Assembly: GCF_013426915.1 (NCBI RefSeq)
Contig: NZ_AP023181.1
Coordinates: forward strand, 930,001-994,000
Source: Paraburkholderia sp. PGU19
Lineage (GTDB): Bacteria; Pseudomonadota; Gammaproteobacteria; Burkholderiales; Burkholderiaceae
Direction of reading: 5' to 3'
DNA length: 64,000 nucleotides
Shown: piece after piece, positions 18,126 through 27,457 of the stretch
How positions within the stretch are numbered: the first letter of the stretch is position 1
How the letters are laid out: each line of letters begins with the position of its first letter
Notes under the pieces: model-generated
Seen by the model: the letters and a program-made list of their open reading frames with translations, nothing else
Databases searched by the model: none
What the model was told of the DNA's origin: nothing
Program-made: the position numbers and the translations under genes

Positions 18126-19349
18126 GTGGACACCGTATTCGGCAAGAAGGTATTGGTGCATCTCGTATTGGGGATCGCCGCCGCCGTCGGAGGAATGCTG
18201 GCATCCAACAGTGCATGGGCCGAGGGTAGTTCCGTGACGATTGGATTCATCACGGACTTTTCGGGTCTGTACGCCGAAGGAGGCGGACAGGGTGGCCTCG
18301 AGGCCATACGTATGGCGATTGCCGATTTCGGCGGCACAGTCAACAACATGCCCGTCAAAGTGCTCTATGCCGATCATCAGAACAAGGCCGACATCGCCGC
18401 ATCGGTCGCCCGTGAGTGGATTGATCGGGATGGCGTGAATATGATCATCGGGGGAACAAACTCGGCGACTGCTCTATCTACCAGCCAGATAGCCAGTGAG
18501 AAGAAGATTCCTTACATCAATGTAGGCTCAGGGGCCGACACGCTGACCAACGAACAGTGCACACCGTACACGGTGCACTACGCGTACGACACGATGGCCC
18601 TCGCAAAAGTTACCGCCTCGGCGGTATCGAAACGAGGCGGCAAGACATGGTGCTTTTTGACCGCCGACTATGCGTTCGGCAAGGCTCTGGAAAAGAACGC
18701 TTCCGACGTCGTGAAGGCGAATGGCGGCAAGGTTCTCGGGGCGGTACGCCATCCGTTGTCGGCTTCAGACTTTTCCTCATTCCTGTTGCAGGCGCAGCAA
18801 TCGAACGCGCAGGTTCTTGCGCTCGCGAATGCGGGAGGTGATGCCGTCAATGCAATCAAAGCTGCAAATCAATTCGGCATTACGAAGACGATGACCATTG
18901 CAGCACTGCTCGTCTTTATCAATGACATTCATAGTCTGGGTCTCGCGACGGCGCAGCGCCTTCTACTGACCGACAGCTGGTACTGGAACAAGGATTACCA
19001 GACACGCAAGTGGTCAGAGCGTTTCTTCGAGAAAATGAAGAGGATGCCTTCGAGCCTGCAGGCCGCCGATTACTCTGCAACGTTGACCTATCTGCGGGCC
19101 GTTCAGAGTGTCGGCTCGACGAACCCCAGTCAGGTTATGACAGAGCTTAAAAGACAGAAAATCGACGACATGTACACCAAGGGGTACATTCGCGAAGATG
19201 GCACCATGATTCACGATATGTACCTGATGCAGGTGAAAGCGCCTGAGGAATCGAAGGAACCGTGGGACTACTATAAGGTCGTCGAAACCATTCCAGGCGA
19301 GCAGGCCTTTGGCACGAAAGCCGAGTCGCGCTGTCCGTTATGGAAATAA
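18126..19349 (+). CDS. ABC transporter periplasmic substrate-binding protein (branched-chain amino acid/amide type)
   Basis: A 407-residue exported protein of the Peripla_BP_6 (LivJ/UrtA-like) family. A signal peptide (HLVLGIAAAVGGMLASNSAWA) is followed by VTIGFITDFSGLYAEGGGQG, the ligand-pocket opening strand, then NMIIGGTNSATALSTSQIA and PYINVGSGADTLTNEQC. It would bind an amino acid, amide, or aromatic or aliphatic acid for an inner-membrane ABC importer. The start is taken as the GTG at 18126, because GAGGAG lies six bases upstream; the ATG at 18120 directly abuts that site. No permease or ATPase gene is next to it, so it is an orphan component. Confidence 0.86.
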   Translation: MDTVFGKKVLVHLVLGIAAAVGGMLASNSAWAEGSSVTIGFITDFSGLYAEGGGQGGLEAIRMAIADFGGTVNNMPVKVLYADHQNKADIAASVAREWIDRDGVNMIIGGTNSATALSTSQIASEKKIPYINVGSGADTLTNEQCTPYTVHYAYDTMALAKVTASAVSKRGGKTWCFLTADYAFGKALEKNASDVVKANGGKVLGAVRHPLSASDFSSFLLQAQQSNAQVLALANAGGDAVNAIKAANQFGITKTMTIAALLVFINDIHSLGLATAQRLLLTDSWYWNKDYQTRKWSERFFEKMKRMPSSLQAADYSATLTYLRAVQSVGSTNPSQVMTELKRQKIDDMYTKGYIREDGTMIHDMYLMQVKAPEESKEPWDYYKVVETIPGEQAFGTKAESRCPLWK

Positions 19350-19520
19350 ACCTCGTGCAGTTCATCGGTAGTCGACGCGCGACAAATGGCCGATCTGAGT
19401 CGTTGAGCGGCTTTCGCCGCGTCGATAGGCGGACGTCTGTTATGGCCGAATCGTGCGCATAGCTATTCCGGCAATTCGGTTGCAAGAGCAAGCCATGCGC
19501 ACACGCTCCAGAAAAGCGCT

Positions 19521-20648
19521 CTAACGAATACTGTCCAACGCCTTGGCGAACCTGGCGACCGCGCCTTCGACGTCATGCAATTTATCCAGGCCAAACAATC
19601 CGACGCGGAAGGTCTTGAAATCTTCACCCTCGTCGCATTGAAGGGGAACGCCAGGCGCGATCTGCAAGCCCGCATCGGCGAACTTCTTGCCCGATCGTAT
19701 GCCGTCGTCGTCCGTATAGCTGACCACGACGCCCGGCGCCTCAAAACCTTCGGTCGCCACGCTTCTGAAACCTGCGCCAGTCAACAGTGAGCGAATGCGC
19801 TTGCCGAGTTCAAGTTGCTCCGCTCTCACTTTGTCGAAGCCGTATGCCTCGGTTTCCTTGATGACGTCACGCAGTACCGCGAGGCTGTCCGTGGGCATCG
19901 TGGCGTGGTACGCGAACCCGCCGTTCTCGTAGGCCTCCATGATCTGCAGCCATTTGCGAAGATCGCAAGCGAAACTGGTGCTGGTTGTCGAGTCGATTCT
20001 TTCGCGGGCGAGTGGGCTGAGCATGACCAGTGCGCAGCAAGGTGACGCGCTCCATCCCTTTTGCGGCGCGCTGATCAGGACATCGATGCCACTGGCCTGC
20101 ATGTCCACCCAGACCGTACCGGAGGCGATGCAATCCAGAACGAACATGCCGCCGACGGCATGAACCGCGTCAGACACCGCGCGCAAATAGTCATCAGGCA
20201 GCATCATCCCCGATGCGGTTTCGACATGCGGCGCAAAGACCAGATCCGGCTTGTTTTCCTTGATCGCGGCGACCACTTCTTCGATCGGAGCCGGTGCATA
20301 TGCAGCCTGCCTTCCTTGTTCGACCGGACGCGCCTTCAACACGATCGATTCAGATGGAATGCCGCCCATGTCGAAAATCTGCGACCAGCGGAAGCTGAAC
20401 CAGCCATTGCGGATGACCAGACACTTCCTGTTCGTCGCGAATTGCCGGGCAACGGCTTCCATGCCGAAAGTCCCGCTACCCGGGACGACAACGACCGCCT
20501 TCGCGTTGTAGACTTTTTTCAGGGCGGCGGAAATATCGCGCATGACGCCTTGAAAGCGCTGCGACATGTGATTGATTGATCGGTCGGTGTAAACGACCGA
20601 ATATTCGAGGAGCCCCTCGCGGTCGACATCGGGAAGTAGACCTGGCAC
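19521..20648 (-). CDS. Class V aminotransferase (alanine-glyoxylate/serine-pyruvate type)
   Basis: A 375-residue PLP enzyme. PGSGTFGMEAVARQF (about 56-70) binds the cofactor phosphate, VLDCIASGTVWVDM contains the aspartate that contacts the PLP ring, and SAPQKGWSASPCCALV contains the Schiff-base lysine. The C-terminal domain (GVVVSYTDDD, GLFGLDKLHDVEG) follows the alanine-glyoxylate aminotransferase pattern. It probably transfers an amino group between a small amino acid and glyoxylate or pyruvate. The start is a GTG five bases after GGAGG. It converges on the orphan binding-protein gene. Confidence 0.87.
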   Translation of the reverse strand: MPGLLPDVDREGLLEYSVVYTDRSINHMSQRFQGVMRDISAALKKVYNAKAVVVVPGSGTFGMEAVARQFATNRKCLVIRNGWFSFRWSQIFDMGGIPSESIVLKARPVEQGRQAAYAPAPIEEVVAAIKENKPDLVFAPHVETASGMMLPDDYLRAVSDAVHAVGGMFVLDCIASGTVWVDMQASGIDVLISAPQKGWSASPCCALVMLSPLARERIDSTTSTSFACDLRKWLQIMEAYENGGFAYHATMPTDSLAVLRDVIKETEAYGFDKVRAEQLELGKRIRSLLTGAGFRSVATEGFEAPGVVVSYTDDDGIRSGKKFADAGLQIAPGVPLQCDEGEDFKTFRVGLFGLDKLHDVEGAVARFAKALDSIR

Positions 20649-21090
20649 ATTCGCCTCCGGTAATAGACGAACAAAAGAATCGAAAACAGATTCTAACGAA
20701 AGCCACCTGCAACGGCATCGGCCGAGACGCCCCCGCTACTCATCCAGCAAGTATTGCCAGGGACCAGCCGCCGAGTCACGCCGCTTGGAAATGCTGCAGT
20801 CGCAACAATCTGCAGCCCGAGGATGGTTTCAAAATGACACTCTCCTCTTTCTTGTGGGAGTGTGCCATGAAGACCGAACAATCCAGTAAGGCGTGGACCA
20901 CTTTAGGCCGCCTGCAATGATGCGATGAACCTGATAGCCATGCTCAAGGTCCTCGACGAAGGCGAACGGATACGGCGGCTGTGCCCTCCGCAACTTTTCG
21001 ACGCAACCTGTCCGTCGGCACGCGGTCCGAGCGTCATTGTGATGGCGGCCAGATGAAATCACCCGCCTCAACCTCATGACGGAGACTCAT
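20649..21090. other. 442-bp intergenic region, no gene recognised
   Basis: The upstream regions of the aminotransferase (minus strand) and of the YciI/sigma operon (plus strand) meet here. Short open frames have no ribosome binding site or family resemblance. No strong palindrome was seen. Confidence 0.5.
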
Positions 21091-21462
21091 ATGCAATACC
21101 TGTTGATGATCTATTCGGAAGAAGGCCGCTGGAACCAGATGACGGACAGCGAGCGGCAGCAAGGCGTCGCCGCGTATCAGGCGTACACGGAATCGTTGAA
21201 AAAGGCGGAGGTGCTGGCGGGCGCAAACCGGCTACAGCACACGAACTCAGCCACGACGGTGCGGCTCGTCGACGGCAAGCCGCAGGTTCTTGACGGACCC
21301 TTTTCCGACTCGAAGGAGCAACTCGGCGGCTACTACCTGATCGACGTGCCTAACCTGGACGCGGCGATCGCGTGGGCATCACGTTGTCCCGGCGCGGGGT
21401 ACGGCACCATGGAAGTACGCCCGATCTGGACGGCCCCCTACGATGCGCCATCCGCTGCATGA
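21091..21462 (+). CDS. YciI/DGPF-domain protein, ECF42 partner
   Basis: A 123-residue protein that fits the YCII-related (DGPF) family: MQYLLMIYSEEGRW at the start, the diagnostic DGPFSDSKEQLGGYYLIDV in the middle, and AIAWASRCPGAGYGTMEVRPI near the end. The ATG at 21091 has GGAG six bases upstream, preferred over the in-frame ATG at 21076. Its stop overlaps the start of the sigma factor gene (ATGA), so the two are coupled. DGPF proteins are the conserved genomic partners of ECF42 sigma factors; their biochemical role is not established. Confidence 0.92.
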   Translation: MQYLLMIYSEEGRWNQMTDSERQQGVAAYQAYTESLKKAEVLAGANRLQHTNSATTVRLVDGKPQVLDGPFSDSKEQLGGYYLIDVPNLDAAIAWASRCPGAGYGTMEVRPIWTAPYDAPSAA

Positions 21463-22727
21463 GTCCGTCCGGCGGCGACCGTGACGCTGACGGCGCGGCG
21501 CGTTCGATTGCCGAGGCGGTCGCGCGCCGCGGTTACGGCAAGCTCGTCGCGCTGCTGGCGATGCGCACACGCGACGTCGCGGCAGCTGAGGACGCGCTGG
21601 CCGACGCCTTCGCGGCCGCGCTCGCCGATTGGCCGGCGCGCGGCTGCCCCGCGAATCCCGAAGCGTGGCTGATGACGGTCGCGCGCCGCCGGGCGATCGA
21701 CGGCGCGCGCCATCGCCGCGTCGGCGACGAAGTGGTGAACCAGCTCGCGATCCTCGCCGACGAGATCGACGAGCGTGAAGCAGGCGCGTTGCCCGACCGG
21801 CGCCTTGCGCTGCTGTTCGCGTGCACGCACCCTGCCCTCGAGGCCGCGATTCGCACGCCGCTGATGCTGCAGGTGGTGCTGGGGCTCGAAGCGAAGACCA
21901 TTGCATCCGCGTTCCTGATGTCACCCGCAGCGATGAGCAAGCGCCTCGTGAGGGCGAAGAACAAGATCCGTGAAGCGGGCATTCCGTTCAGCGTGCCCGA
22001 GCGCGAGGAGTTGCCCGGCCGGCTCGACGCGGTGCTGGAAGCGGTTTATGCGGTCTATGCGGAAGGATGGACCGACCCGGTCGGCGGCGATACCGGGCGG
22101 CGCGATCTCACGGGTGAGGCGCTGTTTCTTGCACAACTGCTCGTCGAACTGCTCCCAGAGGAACCCGAGACGCTGGGGCTGCTCGCGCTGATGCTGTATG
22201 CGCAGGCGCGTTGCGACGCGCGACGCGATGCAGCGGGCGATTACGTCCCGCTGTCGGCTCAGGATCCGGCGACATGGAACGCGCCGATGATCGACGCAGC
22301 CGACGCTATGCTGCATCGCGCGAACGCGTTCAACGCTATCGGACGTTTTCAGCTAGAGGCCGCGCTGCAGTCGGCACACATATACCGCTGCCGCACGCAC
22401 CGCCCGAACTGGGACGAGATCGTACAACTTTATGATGCGCTGCTCACGATTGCAGCGTCGCCGGTGGTCGCGGTGAACCGCGCGCTCGCGCTGGCGGAAC
22501 GGGACGGCCCGCAGGCCGCGCTCGACGCGCTCGAGCCGTATGCAGACGATCCGCGGCTGGCCGACTACCAGCCGTACTGGGCCGCCCGCGCCGATCTGCT
22601 CGCGCGTGCCGGCGCGACGGCGAAAGCGCTCGGCGCGTACGATCTCGCAATCGGCCTCGCGCGCGATCCGGCCGTGCGCCGGTTCCTGCAGCGCAAGCGT
22701 TTCGAGTTGTCATCGGCGAGCAGTTAG
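21459..22727 (+). CDS. ECF42-type RNA polymerase sigma factor with C-terminal TPR-like extension
   Basis: A 422-residue protein. The first 190 residues hold sigma-2 (LVALLAMRTRDVAAAEDALADA, AWLMTVARRRAIDGARHRR) and sigma-4 (LMLQVVLGLEAKTIASAF, MSKRLVRAKNKI). The long C-terminal part (about 200-420) is the DUF6596/TPR-like helical domain that distinguishes ECF42 from classical ECF factors. These factors have no membrane anti-sigma factor; the C-terminal domain is thought to control activity. It is translationally coupled to the DGPF gene, which is the diagnostic context. Its target promoters are unknown. Confidence 0.92.
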   Translation: MSPSGGDRDADGAARSIAEAVARRGYGKLVALLAMRTRDVAAAEDALADAFAAALADWPARGCPANPEAWLMTVARRRAIDGARHRRVGDEVVNQLAILADEIDEREAGALPDRRLALLFACTHPALEAAIRTPLMLQVVLGLEAKTIASAFLMSPAAMSKRLVRAKNKIREAGIPFSVPEREELPGRLDAVLEAVYAVYAEGWTDPVGGDTGRRDLTGEALFLAQLLVELLPEEPETLGLLALMLYAQARCDARRDAAGDYVPLSAQDPATWNAPMIDAADAMLHRANAFNAIGRFQLEAALQSAHIYRCRTHRPNWDEIVQLYDALLTIAASPVVAVNRALALAERDGPQAALDALEPYADDPRLADYQPYWAARADLLARAGATAKALGAYDLAIGLARDPAVRRFLQRKRFELSSASS

Positions 22728-22827
22728 CCAGGCGCCTTGCGTCTGCCAAGCGAGGTCATATACTGGCTGAGTCTGCCTGCTGTCCGTGGACCGAGCTTCA
22801 CCTCATCTGCCCTGTTTGGACGAAGTC

Positions 22828-24480
22828 ATGCTCACAACCGACGACATCCGGGCGATTCCCCTGTTCTCGACACTCCCCGACGACGAGCTGGAACATCTCG
22901 CGCACACGTCCGCCGACCTGCATCTGTGCGCGGGTGAATTCGCGGTCCATGAAGGTGGAGAGCGAGCGCTGTACGCCGTTCTGGCCGGCAAGATGGAAGT
23001 CATCAAGACGTTCGACGGCATCGAGCGCACACTGGGCTGGCGACTGCCCGGAACCATCTTTGGCGAAGTGCCGCTAGCGCTAAGTTCGCCGTTCCCAGGC
23101 GCCTATCGGGCTGCGGAGCCATCGCGTGTCATGCGCGTCGACGCTCAGCGCTACTACACACTCGCTGCCGCATCGCCGGAAGTTGCGTTGAAGATGGGCG
23201 CCCTCGCCCGCGAGCGCATCGGCGGACTGCAGGGCCTCTCCGCCGAACCGCCCAAGCCTCGCGTGACCCTTGTCGGCAATCGGTGGGACACGGCTTGTAC
23301 CGCGTTGCGCCAGTTCCTGGCCCGCAACCAGATCAGCTGCGACTGGATGACGCCCGATGCGCCTGAACTGCCGGCGCGCTGGCCGGGTACCCGCCCGCCA
23401 GAGGAGGATTTTCCGGCGTTGCGGCTGGTCGACGGGACGGTGCTTTGCCGGCCGGAGACACGCCAGCTCGCCGGGTTGCTGGGTCTGCAGACGCAGCCCC
23501 GCCTTGCCGAATACGACACGTTGATCATCGGTGGTGGCCCGGCAGGTCTTGCTGCGGCAGTGTATGGCGCGTCGGAAGGCTTGCGCACTATGGTGGTGGA
23601 GCGCGAAGCGCCAGGCGGGCAAGCCGGGACTTCCTCGCGCATCGAGAATTACCTCGGCTTTCCAAACGGTGTGTCGGGCGATGAACTCGCGAGCCGTGCC
23701 TTGCAGCAGGCAAGGCGGCTGGGTGCCGAGATTCTGGTGACCCGATCAGTCGCTCGAATCGATGTCGACGGGCGTAACGTTCACCTCGACGGAGGCGACG
23801 TCATTCATGCGCGAACGATCATCCTCGCGACGGGCGTCACGTGGCGCCGTCTCGCGATCGAGGGCTTCGACCGGTTTATCGGTAAAGGAATTTACTACGG
23901 CGCGTCACGCAGCGAAGCGAACGCTACGCATGGACTCGACGTCTATCTGATCGGCGGTGGAAACTCGGCAGGCCAGGCGGCTTTGTACTTCGCCAATCAT
24001 GCACGCATGGTTACGCTCATCTTGCGAGGCGATTCACTTGAGAAGAGCATGTCTCGCTATCTGATCGAACAGCTTCGCAGCAAGTCAAACGTGGCCGTGC
24101 AACTGCGTTCGGAAGTGGTCGGCGCACACGGCGACACGCATCTGACAGCGATCGACATACGCGAAGGCCCGAGCGCGGAAGTGAGCCGGCACGACTGTGG
24201 TGGATTGTTCGTGTTCATTGGCGCGGATGCGGAAACCGGGTGGTTGCCAACGGAAATCGCTCGCGACGCGCGCGGATATGTGCTCACCGGGGACGACGTC
24301 GTCAAGGCGGGACACTGGTCTTGCAGTCGCGATCCCTACCTGCTCGAATCGAGTGTTCCTGGCGTGTTTGCCTGTGGGGATGTGCGATTGAGCCCTGTCA
24401 AGCGCGTCGCTTCAGCCGTCGGCGAGGGCAGCATGGCAATCGCGTTCGCCCACAAATACCTGCAGTACGACGCCAGTTAG
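22828..24480 (+). CDS. Cyclic-nucleotide-binding domain fused to thioredoxin-reductase-like flavoprotein (no CxxC)
   Basis: A 550-residue fusion. Residues about 5-130 form a cNMP-binding fold (IPLFSTLPDDELEHLA, YAVLAGKMEVIKTF, FGEVPLALSSPFPGAYRA). About 145-225 looks like a degenerate thioredoxin fold. From about 230 onward is a TrxR-type pyridine nucleotide oxidoreductase: FAD motif IIGGGPAGLAAA (about 232), NADPH motif LIGGGNSAGQAA, and the FAD-ribityl motif FACGDVR. Where TrxR has a redox CxxC, this protein has YYGASRSEA (about 355), so it cannot work as a normal disulfide reductase. The start is placed at 22828, where the cNMP-binding fold begins; a start at 22786 is possible. It follows the sigma gene on the same strand. 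Confidence 0.86.
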   Translation: MLTTDDIRAIPLFSTLPDDELEHLAHTSADLHLCAGEFAVHEGGERALYAVLAGKMEVIKTFDGIERTLGWRLPGTIFGEVPLALSSPFPGAYRAAEPSRVMRVDAQRYYTLAAASPEVALKMGALARERIGGLQGLSAEPPKPRVTLVGNRWDTACTALRQFLARNQISCDWMTPDAPELPARWPGTRPPEEDFPALRLVDGTVLCRPETRQLAGLLGLQTQPRLAEYDTLIIGGGPAGLAAAVYGASEGLRTMVVEREAPGGQAGTSSRIENYLGFPNGVSGDELASRALQQARRLGAEILVTRSVARIDVDGRNVHLDGGDVIHARTIILATGVTWRRLAIEGFDRFIGKGIYYGASRSEANATHGLDVYLIGGGNSAGQAALYFANHARMVTLILRGDSLEKSMSRYLIEQLRSKSNVAVQLRSEVVGAHGDTHLTAIDIREGPSAEVSRHDCGGLFVFIGADAETGWLPTEIARDARGYVLTGDDVVKAGHWSCSRDPYLLESSVPGVFACGDVRLSPVKRVASAVGEGSMAIAFAHKYLQYDAS

Positions 24481-24547
24481 CATCGGGTGCGGCAGTCAGG
24501 CGTGTGTCTGTCTGGCGTCCGCCACGCGTGAAAGCCGAGAACCCTAT

Positions 24548-24581
24548 CGTCGCTATCCTCGACTCTGGCTGGATAGCGACG
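24548..24581. terminator. Hairpin between convergent genes, possible terminator
   Basis: CGTCGCTATCC and GGATAGCGACG form a perfect 11-bp stem with a 12-nt loop, between the flavoprotein stop (24480) and the DUF4148 stop (24603). No U-tract follows on either strand. Confidence 0.5.
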
Positions 24582-24602
24582 TCACGGTAATCATCGACGA
24601 TG

Positions 24603-24863
24603 TTAAAACGAAGGGCGCACTACTGATAGCGAGTAGCGACCCATGTCCATTCCGGTTATCTGGTGCGGTAGCGTCGCAGTCCGCTTAGCATCACTGATTG
24701 AAGTCTGCTCCCGATCGCTGGAATCCGAATATCGGTACGTCATCTTGTCGTGGGCTAGCTGTGCTCTAACGTCGTCATTCAGCGTCAGCGGCGTCGACTG
24801 AGCGAACGAAGATACAGCCGGGACCAACATAAATGCAGCGACGATGAACTGAACGAGTTTCAT
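24603..24863 (-). CDS. Small exported DUF4148-like protein
   Basis: An 86-residue protein with a clear signal peptide (MKLVQFIVAAFMLVPAVSSFAQ), then LTLNDDVRAQLAHDKMTYRY, which resembles the DUF4148 family of small periplasmic proteins abundant in Burkholderiaceae. Function is unknown. The start is the ATG at 24863, with GGAG seven bases upstream; the open frame reaches 24950, but the extra residues precede the signal peptide. Confidence 0.7.
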   Translation of the reverse strand: MKLVQFIVAAFMLVPAVSSFAQSTPLTLNDDVRAQLAHDKMTYRYSDSSDREQTSISDAKRTATLPHQITGMDMGRYSLSVVRPSF

Positions 24864-25184
24864 GTGTTTTCTCCGGGGAGTGTTTCGCGCGCAGCCTTTT
24901 GCTGCCTCAGTAAATGCAGTGTAAAACGGCGATCGCTTAGATGTGAGCACGATCAGGGCAATTCATTGTTGCCGGTTTGTGTCTGATCACGGCCTTGCGG
25001 CGAAGGCTCGACTAGGCAAGTCCCACCCAGTGTGTTCCCTACTGAGGACATGGCACCGCTCAGCGACAGCGGAAGAGCGTCAGCACACGGCGATATAGAT
25101 TGCCTCGGCGTGTTCTGCGGGTCGATCGCGTGGGGGTGCTTTTCTGGTCGCGACGGCGTTGAGCGCGCGCAATGTACGCGTCGG
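24864..25184. other. 321-bp intergenic region, nothing recognised
   Basis: It lies between the DUF4148-like gene and the protease gene, both on the minus strand. It presumably holds the DUF4148 promoter. No gene or strong structure was seen. Confidence 0.45.
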
Positions 25185-26300
25185 TCAGCGTGCCGCCACG
25201 ACGCGTATCAGCCCCGCCGCCAGACCCGGCTTCGCCAGCGCATCTGCCTGGTCAACGACGACGCGCCACTTCGGAAACGTCGCGGAGCCATCGACTTTCC
25301 ACGACTCGCCCATCTCGTCGACATACATCGCGTTCGCGCTTCGCCCAGCCGCCGCCCGCCGCAGCGCACCCGGCGTGGCGCGTTCGAACGAGCGGCTGCC
25401 CTGTTCGTTGAACACTGTCGCAAGCGGCCGCCGCGCCTGGCCCGACCGGCTGAGCGGCGCGGCAAGCGGCCCCGTGGGCGCGCGCAGCACCGCGCTGGCC
25501 GGCTCGCGGCCGGCGAGGATCGCGCCGAGCAGCGCGGACGGACCGCTCGAAACCGATGCTTCGCTGGCCGTATCGCTGGCGCGCTTCGCGGTCGGCGCGC
25601 TGGGTGAATCGAGTGCGAGCGGTTCGCTCGCGCCGTCGATCTGCACGACGAGGATGACGTGCCAGTCGTCCGGCGTGTTGTTGTAGCGCGGCGCGAGCGA
25701 CACGAGACGCAGCCGCGCGATGTCGAAACCCGCGTCGCGCAGCAGCAGGTATTTGGCGACGGCGAAATCCTTGCACACGCCGCTTTCGGCAAAGAACCGT
25801 GCCGGCGCGTAGTAGCTGCCGTCGGTGCCGTCGCGGTAGCGGACCTCGTTGACGAGCGCGTCGGCGAGCAGCACGGCTGACGCATCGCCCGCCCTCGCGC
25901 GCTCTGCCCGCACCTGCGCAACGAGGCGGCCCCAGCCGGCGGGTGCGCGCGTCAGGTGGCTGCGCAGCGCTTCGCGCAGGCGCTGCACGCGGCCGATCGC
26001 GTCCGACGATGGTTCGAGCTGCCTGTCGGCAAGCGGCAGGAGGAACATCAGGTCGCCGACCTGCGCGAGTTCCGGGCGGATCTTGCGGTTGGCTTCCCAC
26101 CACGTCCCGGCGCGCAGGCGCTCGATACCCGCTTTCAGTGCGTGAGGCGTGGCGGAGTCGCTGGGGCCCGCGTCGCGCGTGCCGGATGCAAGGCGTTGCG
26201 ATGCGGCCGGCAGGTTCGCGGCGCCCGCGACGGCGGGCAAAAGCACCGCGGCCGCGAACGAGCACAGGAGGAAGCAGCGGAGCAGTCGAGCGAGCGGCAT
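25185..26300 (-). CDS. Bacterial transglutaminase-like cysteine protease (BTLCP family), exported
   Basis: A 371-residue protein with a signal peptide (CFLLCSFAAAVLLPAVAGAA). The core (about 105-270) matches the BTLCP/LapG-like papain-fold family. The nucleophile is in SGVCKDFAVAKYLLLRDAGF (about residue 170), the histidine in DDWHVILVVQID, and the acidic residue in PLALDSP. LapG-type relatives cleave large adhesins in the periplasm, so a similar role is possible. No GGDEF/EAL LapD partner or adhesin is adjacent. The C-terminal 120 residues are low-complexity and alanine/serine-rich, longer than usual. Confidence 0.85.
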   Translation of the reverse strand: MPLARLLRCFLLCSFAAAVLLPAVAGAANLPAASQRLASGTRDAGPSDSATPHALKAGIERLRAGTWWEANRKIRPELAQVGDLMFLLPLADRQLEPSSDAIGRVQRLREALRSHLTRAPAGWGRLVAQVRAERARAGDASAVLLADALVNEVRYRDGTDGSYYAPARFFAESGVCKDFAVAKYLLLRDAGFDIARLRLVSLAPRYNNTPDDWHVILVVQIDGASEPLALDSPSAPTAKRASDTASEASVSSGPSALLGAILAGREPASAVLRAPTGPLAAPLSRSGQARRPLATVFNEQGSRSFERATPGALRRAAAGRSANAMYVDEMGESWKVDGSATFPKWRVVVDQADALAKPGLAAGLIRVVAAR

Positions 26301-26767
26301 TTGAAACTCCCGGAAGCCACACCGGTCGCCGATGCGCCCAGTGTTTCGAAGCCTCCCGATGCCGTTTTGCGCCGTTCAGTGCAAGGCAACGCTGGCTTGA
26401 AACCAACATTGCATGCGACGTGCCAATTCGGCGTATCGCTCTACGCCATTGATTAAAAAAGAAATTGTCTTTGCGAGGCTGAGTGCTGCAAATGCCTCAT
26501 GACGCCCGCTGCCCGACAGGCACGCGATATCCGTTGGCATTGCCCGCACACTTTGACCTGTGGGAAGCCGGAGGCCGTGTCTCGCCCTTCCATCGCTCCT
26601 TCGGCCCGCAGGTCAATAAACGAAGATGCGGGTTTCCCTGGCGCCGCGTAGCCGCCTGATATGCGCCCGTTCTCGAATGACGCCGATGGCCGATCGTTCG
26701 TCGTTCAAGGTCCAGCATCTGCTCGTACAGCCATAACCACCAGGCAGCGTCGGATATCGACGGAACG
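26301..26767. other. 467-bp intergenic region, nothing recognised
   Basis: It lies upstream of the protease gene and downstream of the cupin gene, both minus strand. Open frames lack ribosome sites or similarity. It probably contains the protease promoter. Confidence 0.45.
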
Positions 26768-27232
26768 TCAGGGAACCATCTGCATATCACCTGGAGCTTG
26801 CGGCGGCAGCTTGATCGAAAGGACCTTGAACTCGCCGCTGGTCGGCTCGGCCCCCGCATGTACCGTCCCCTTCGGGATAATGATCAGGTCGCCAGGGTGA
26901 ATCTGACGCTGTTCGTTGCCCAGCCAGAACGTGCCGCTCCCCGAAATCACGTACTGGATTTCGTCGGAACCTCGATGCGTATGCTTGGGTACGTTACCCG
27001 TCTGCACTGCGACGGTCCCGCTCGGCGTGACAACCAGGCCCTTCGAGCGCAAGGTGCCCATGTTCGGAATCTGTGCGCCCAGATCGGTATCGGTCATGGC
27101 CACCAGGTCGACAATCTGCGCCGTAAGCGGCACGTTTGACGGCTGGGCTCGCGCCGGCGTGCCAAGATGGGATGCGAACATGCCGGCAACAAAGGCGGCG
27201 GGCAGCGCCGCTAGATAGAGGTATTGACGCAT
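26768..27232 (-). CDS. Exported single-domain cupin
   Basis: A 154-residue protein with an N-terminal signal-like segment (LYLAALPAAFVAGMFA) ending near PARA. The cupin core has motif 1, KHTHRGSDEIQYVISGSG (metal-binding His, His and Glu), and motif 2, GDLIIIPKGTVHAG (third His). These residues would bind one metal ion. Exported cupins of this size have various or unknown roles. It lies downstream of the MCP gene on the same strand. Confidence 0.84.
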   Translation of the reverse strand: MRQYLYLAALPAAFVAGMFASHLGTPARAQPSNVPLTAQIVDLVAMTDTDLGAQIPNMGTLRSKGLVVTPSGTVAVQTGNVPKHTHRGSDEIQYVISGSGTFWLGNEQRQIHPGDLIIIPKGTVHAGAEPTSGEFKVLSIKLPPQAPGDMQMVP

Positions 27233-27457
27233 GTTCTCGTCCTTTTAGATTAAGGGAGGACCATCGGCGTACAGTGCTCTGACGTGCTTTGTCTTTGTCG
27301 GATTGTCGCGCCATCGGGCAGGTGGTTCGAAACCAGGGCAACACCGTAGAACGCCACCGTGTCGCCGCAAACGGAGCCTACCGGGCGGGCGTTGTGGCTT
27401 TGCGGGCCGTCGGCCGTGCGGATGCCGGGCGACTGACTGCCGGGACACTTCCACGCG

